Below, one piece after another: positions 14,158-14,171 of a stretch of DNA of 14,171 nt; position 1 is the stretch's first letter; each line of letters starts with the position of its first letter. A program made the translations under genes and the position numbers. Location of the stretch: contig CABRFG010000058.1 in the NCBI GenBank assembly GCA_902470095.1, positions 1 to 14,171 on the forward strand. Direction: 5' to 3'. The DNA comes from an uncultured Collinsella sp. (GTDB lineage: Bacteria > Actinomycetota > Coriobacteriia > Coriobacteriales > Coriobacteriaceae). The notes under the pieces are model-generated. The model did not search any database and was not told the origin of the DNA. It saw only the letters and a list, made by a program, of their open reading frames with translations.

Positions 14158-14171
14158 AACTTTGTGAACGA

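Noticed and set aside
1..14171. CRISPR arrays, tRNA or rRNA genes, transposases, toxin-antitoxin or phage genes
   Set aside because: No regularly spaced repeats, cloverleaf or matching protein motifs were found on either strand.

Overview
The window is a GC-rich bacterial chromosome segment of ordinary, mostly plus-strand genes. The gene content (a sucrose PTS operon with a LacI regulator, a Gram-positive-type Pel exopolysaccharide tail, GC-rich codon use, gut-style carbohydrate metabolism) suggests a Coriobacteriia actinobacterium, most likely a Collinsella relative. That placement is inference from memory of similar proteins, not a search result.

Layout. Positions 2-3678 hold the end of a tightly packed operon: the C-terminal part of a PelG-like polysaccharide transporter, a Tat/lipoprotein-type CotH kinase-fold protein, a VTC (polyphosphate polymerase-type) tunnel protein and a DUF4956 membrane protein. 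The genes overlap by 11 and 14 nt or sit 3 nt apart, so they are probably translated together. Positions 3722-7936 are a sucrose module: LacI-family regulator, sucrose-type PTS EIIBC and GH32 sucrose-6-phosphate hydrolase. Two identical 16-bp operator-like repeats lie before the PTS gene and a strong terminator follows the hydrolase. Positions 8033-9025 encode a shortened member of the Cys/Met-metabolism PLP family in which the PLP lysine is replaced by arginine. A 75-bp palindromic REP/MITE-like element separates it from a convergent small ModE-type DNA-binding protein (9159-9503, minus).

Positions 9697-11208 encode an IMP dehydrogenase of the distinctive type known from the protist Tritrichomonas foetus, with identical active-site numbering. 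The 369 nt between it and leuS contain no credible gene but are full of structure: a nested set of stems with a GAAA-capped hairpin (candidate structured RNA), an intrinsic terminator, an extended -10 promoter, and a 118-nt near-perfect hairpin that fills the leuS leader and is flanked by an 8-bp direct repeat. leuS (11578-14157) is complete and conventional.

The best candidates for something undescribed are the structured RNA region between guaB and leuS, the lysine-less PLP-fold protein, and the CotH-VTC-DUF4956 module attached to the Pel gene cluster.
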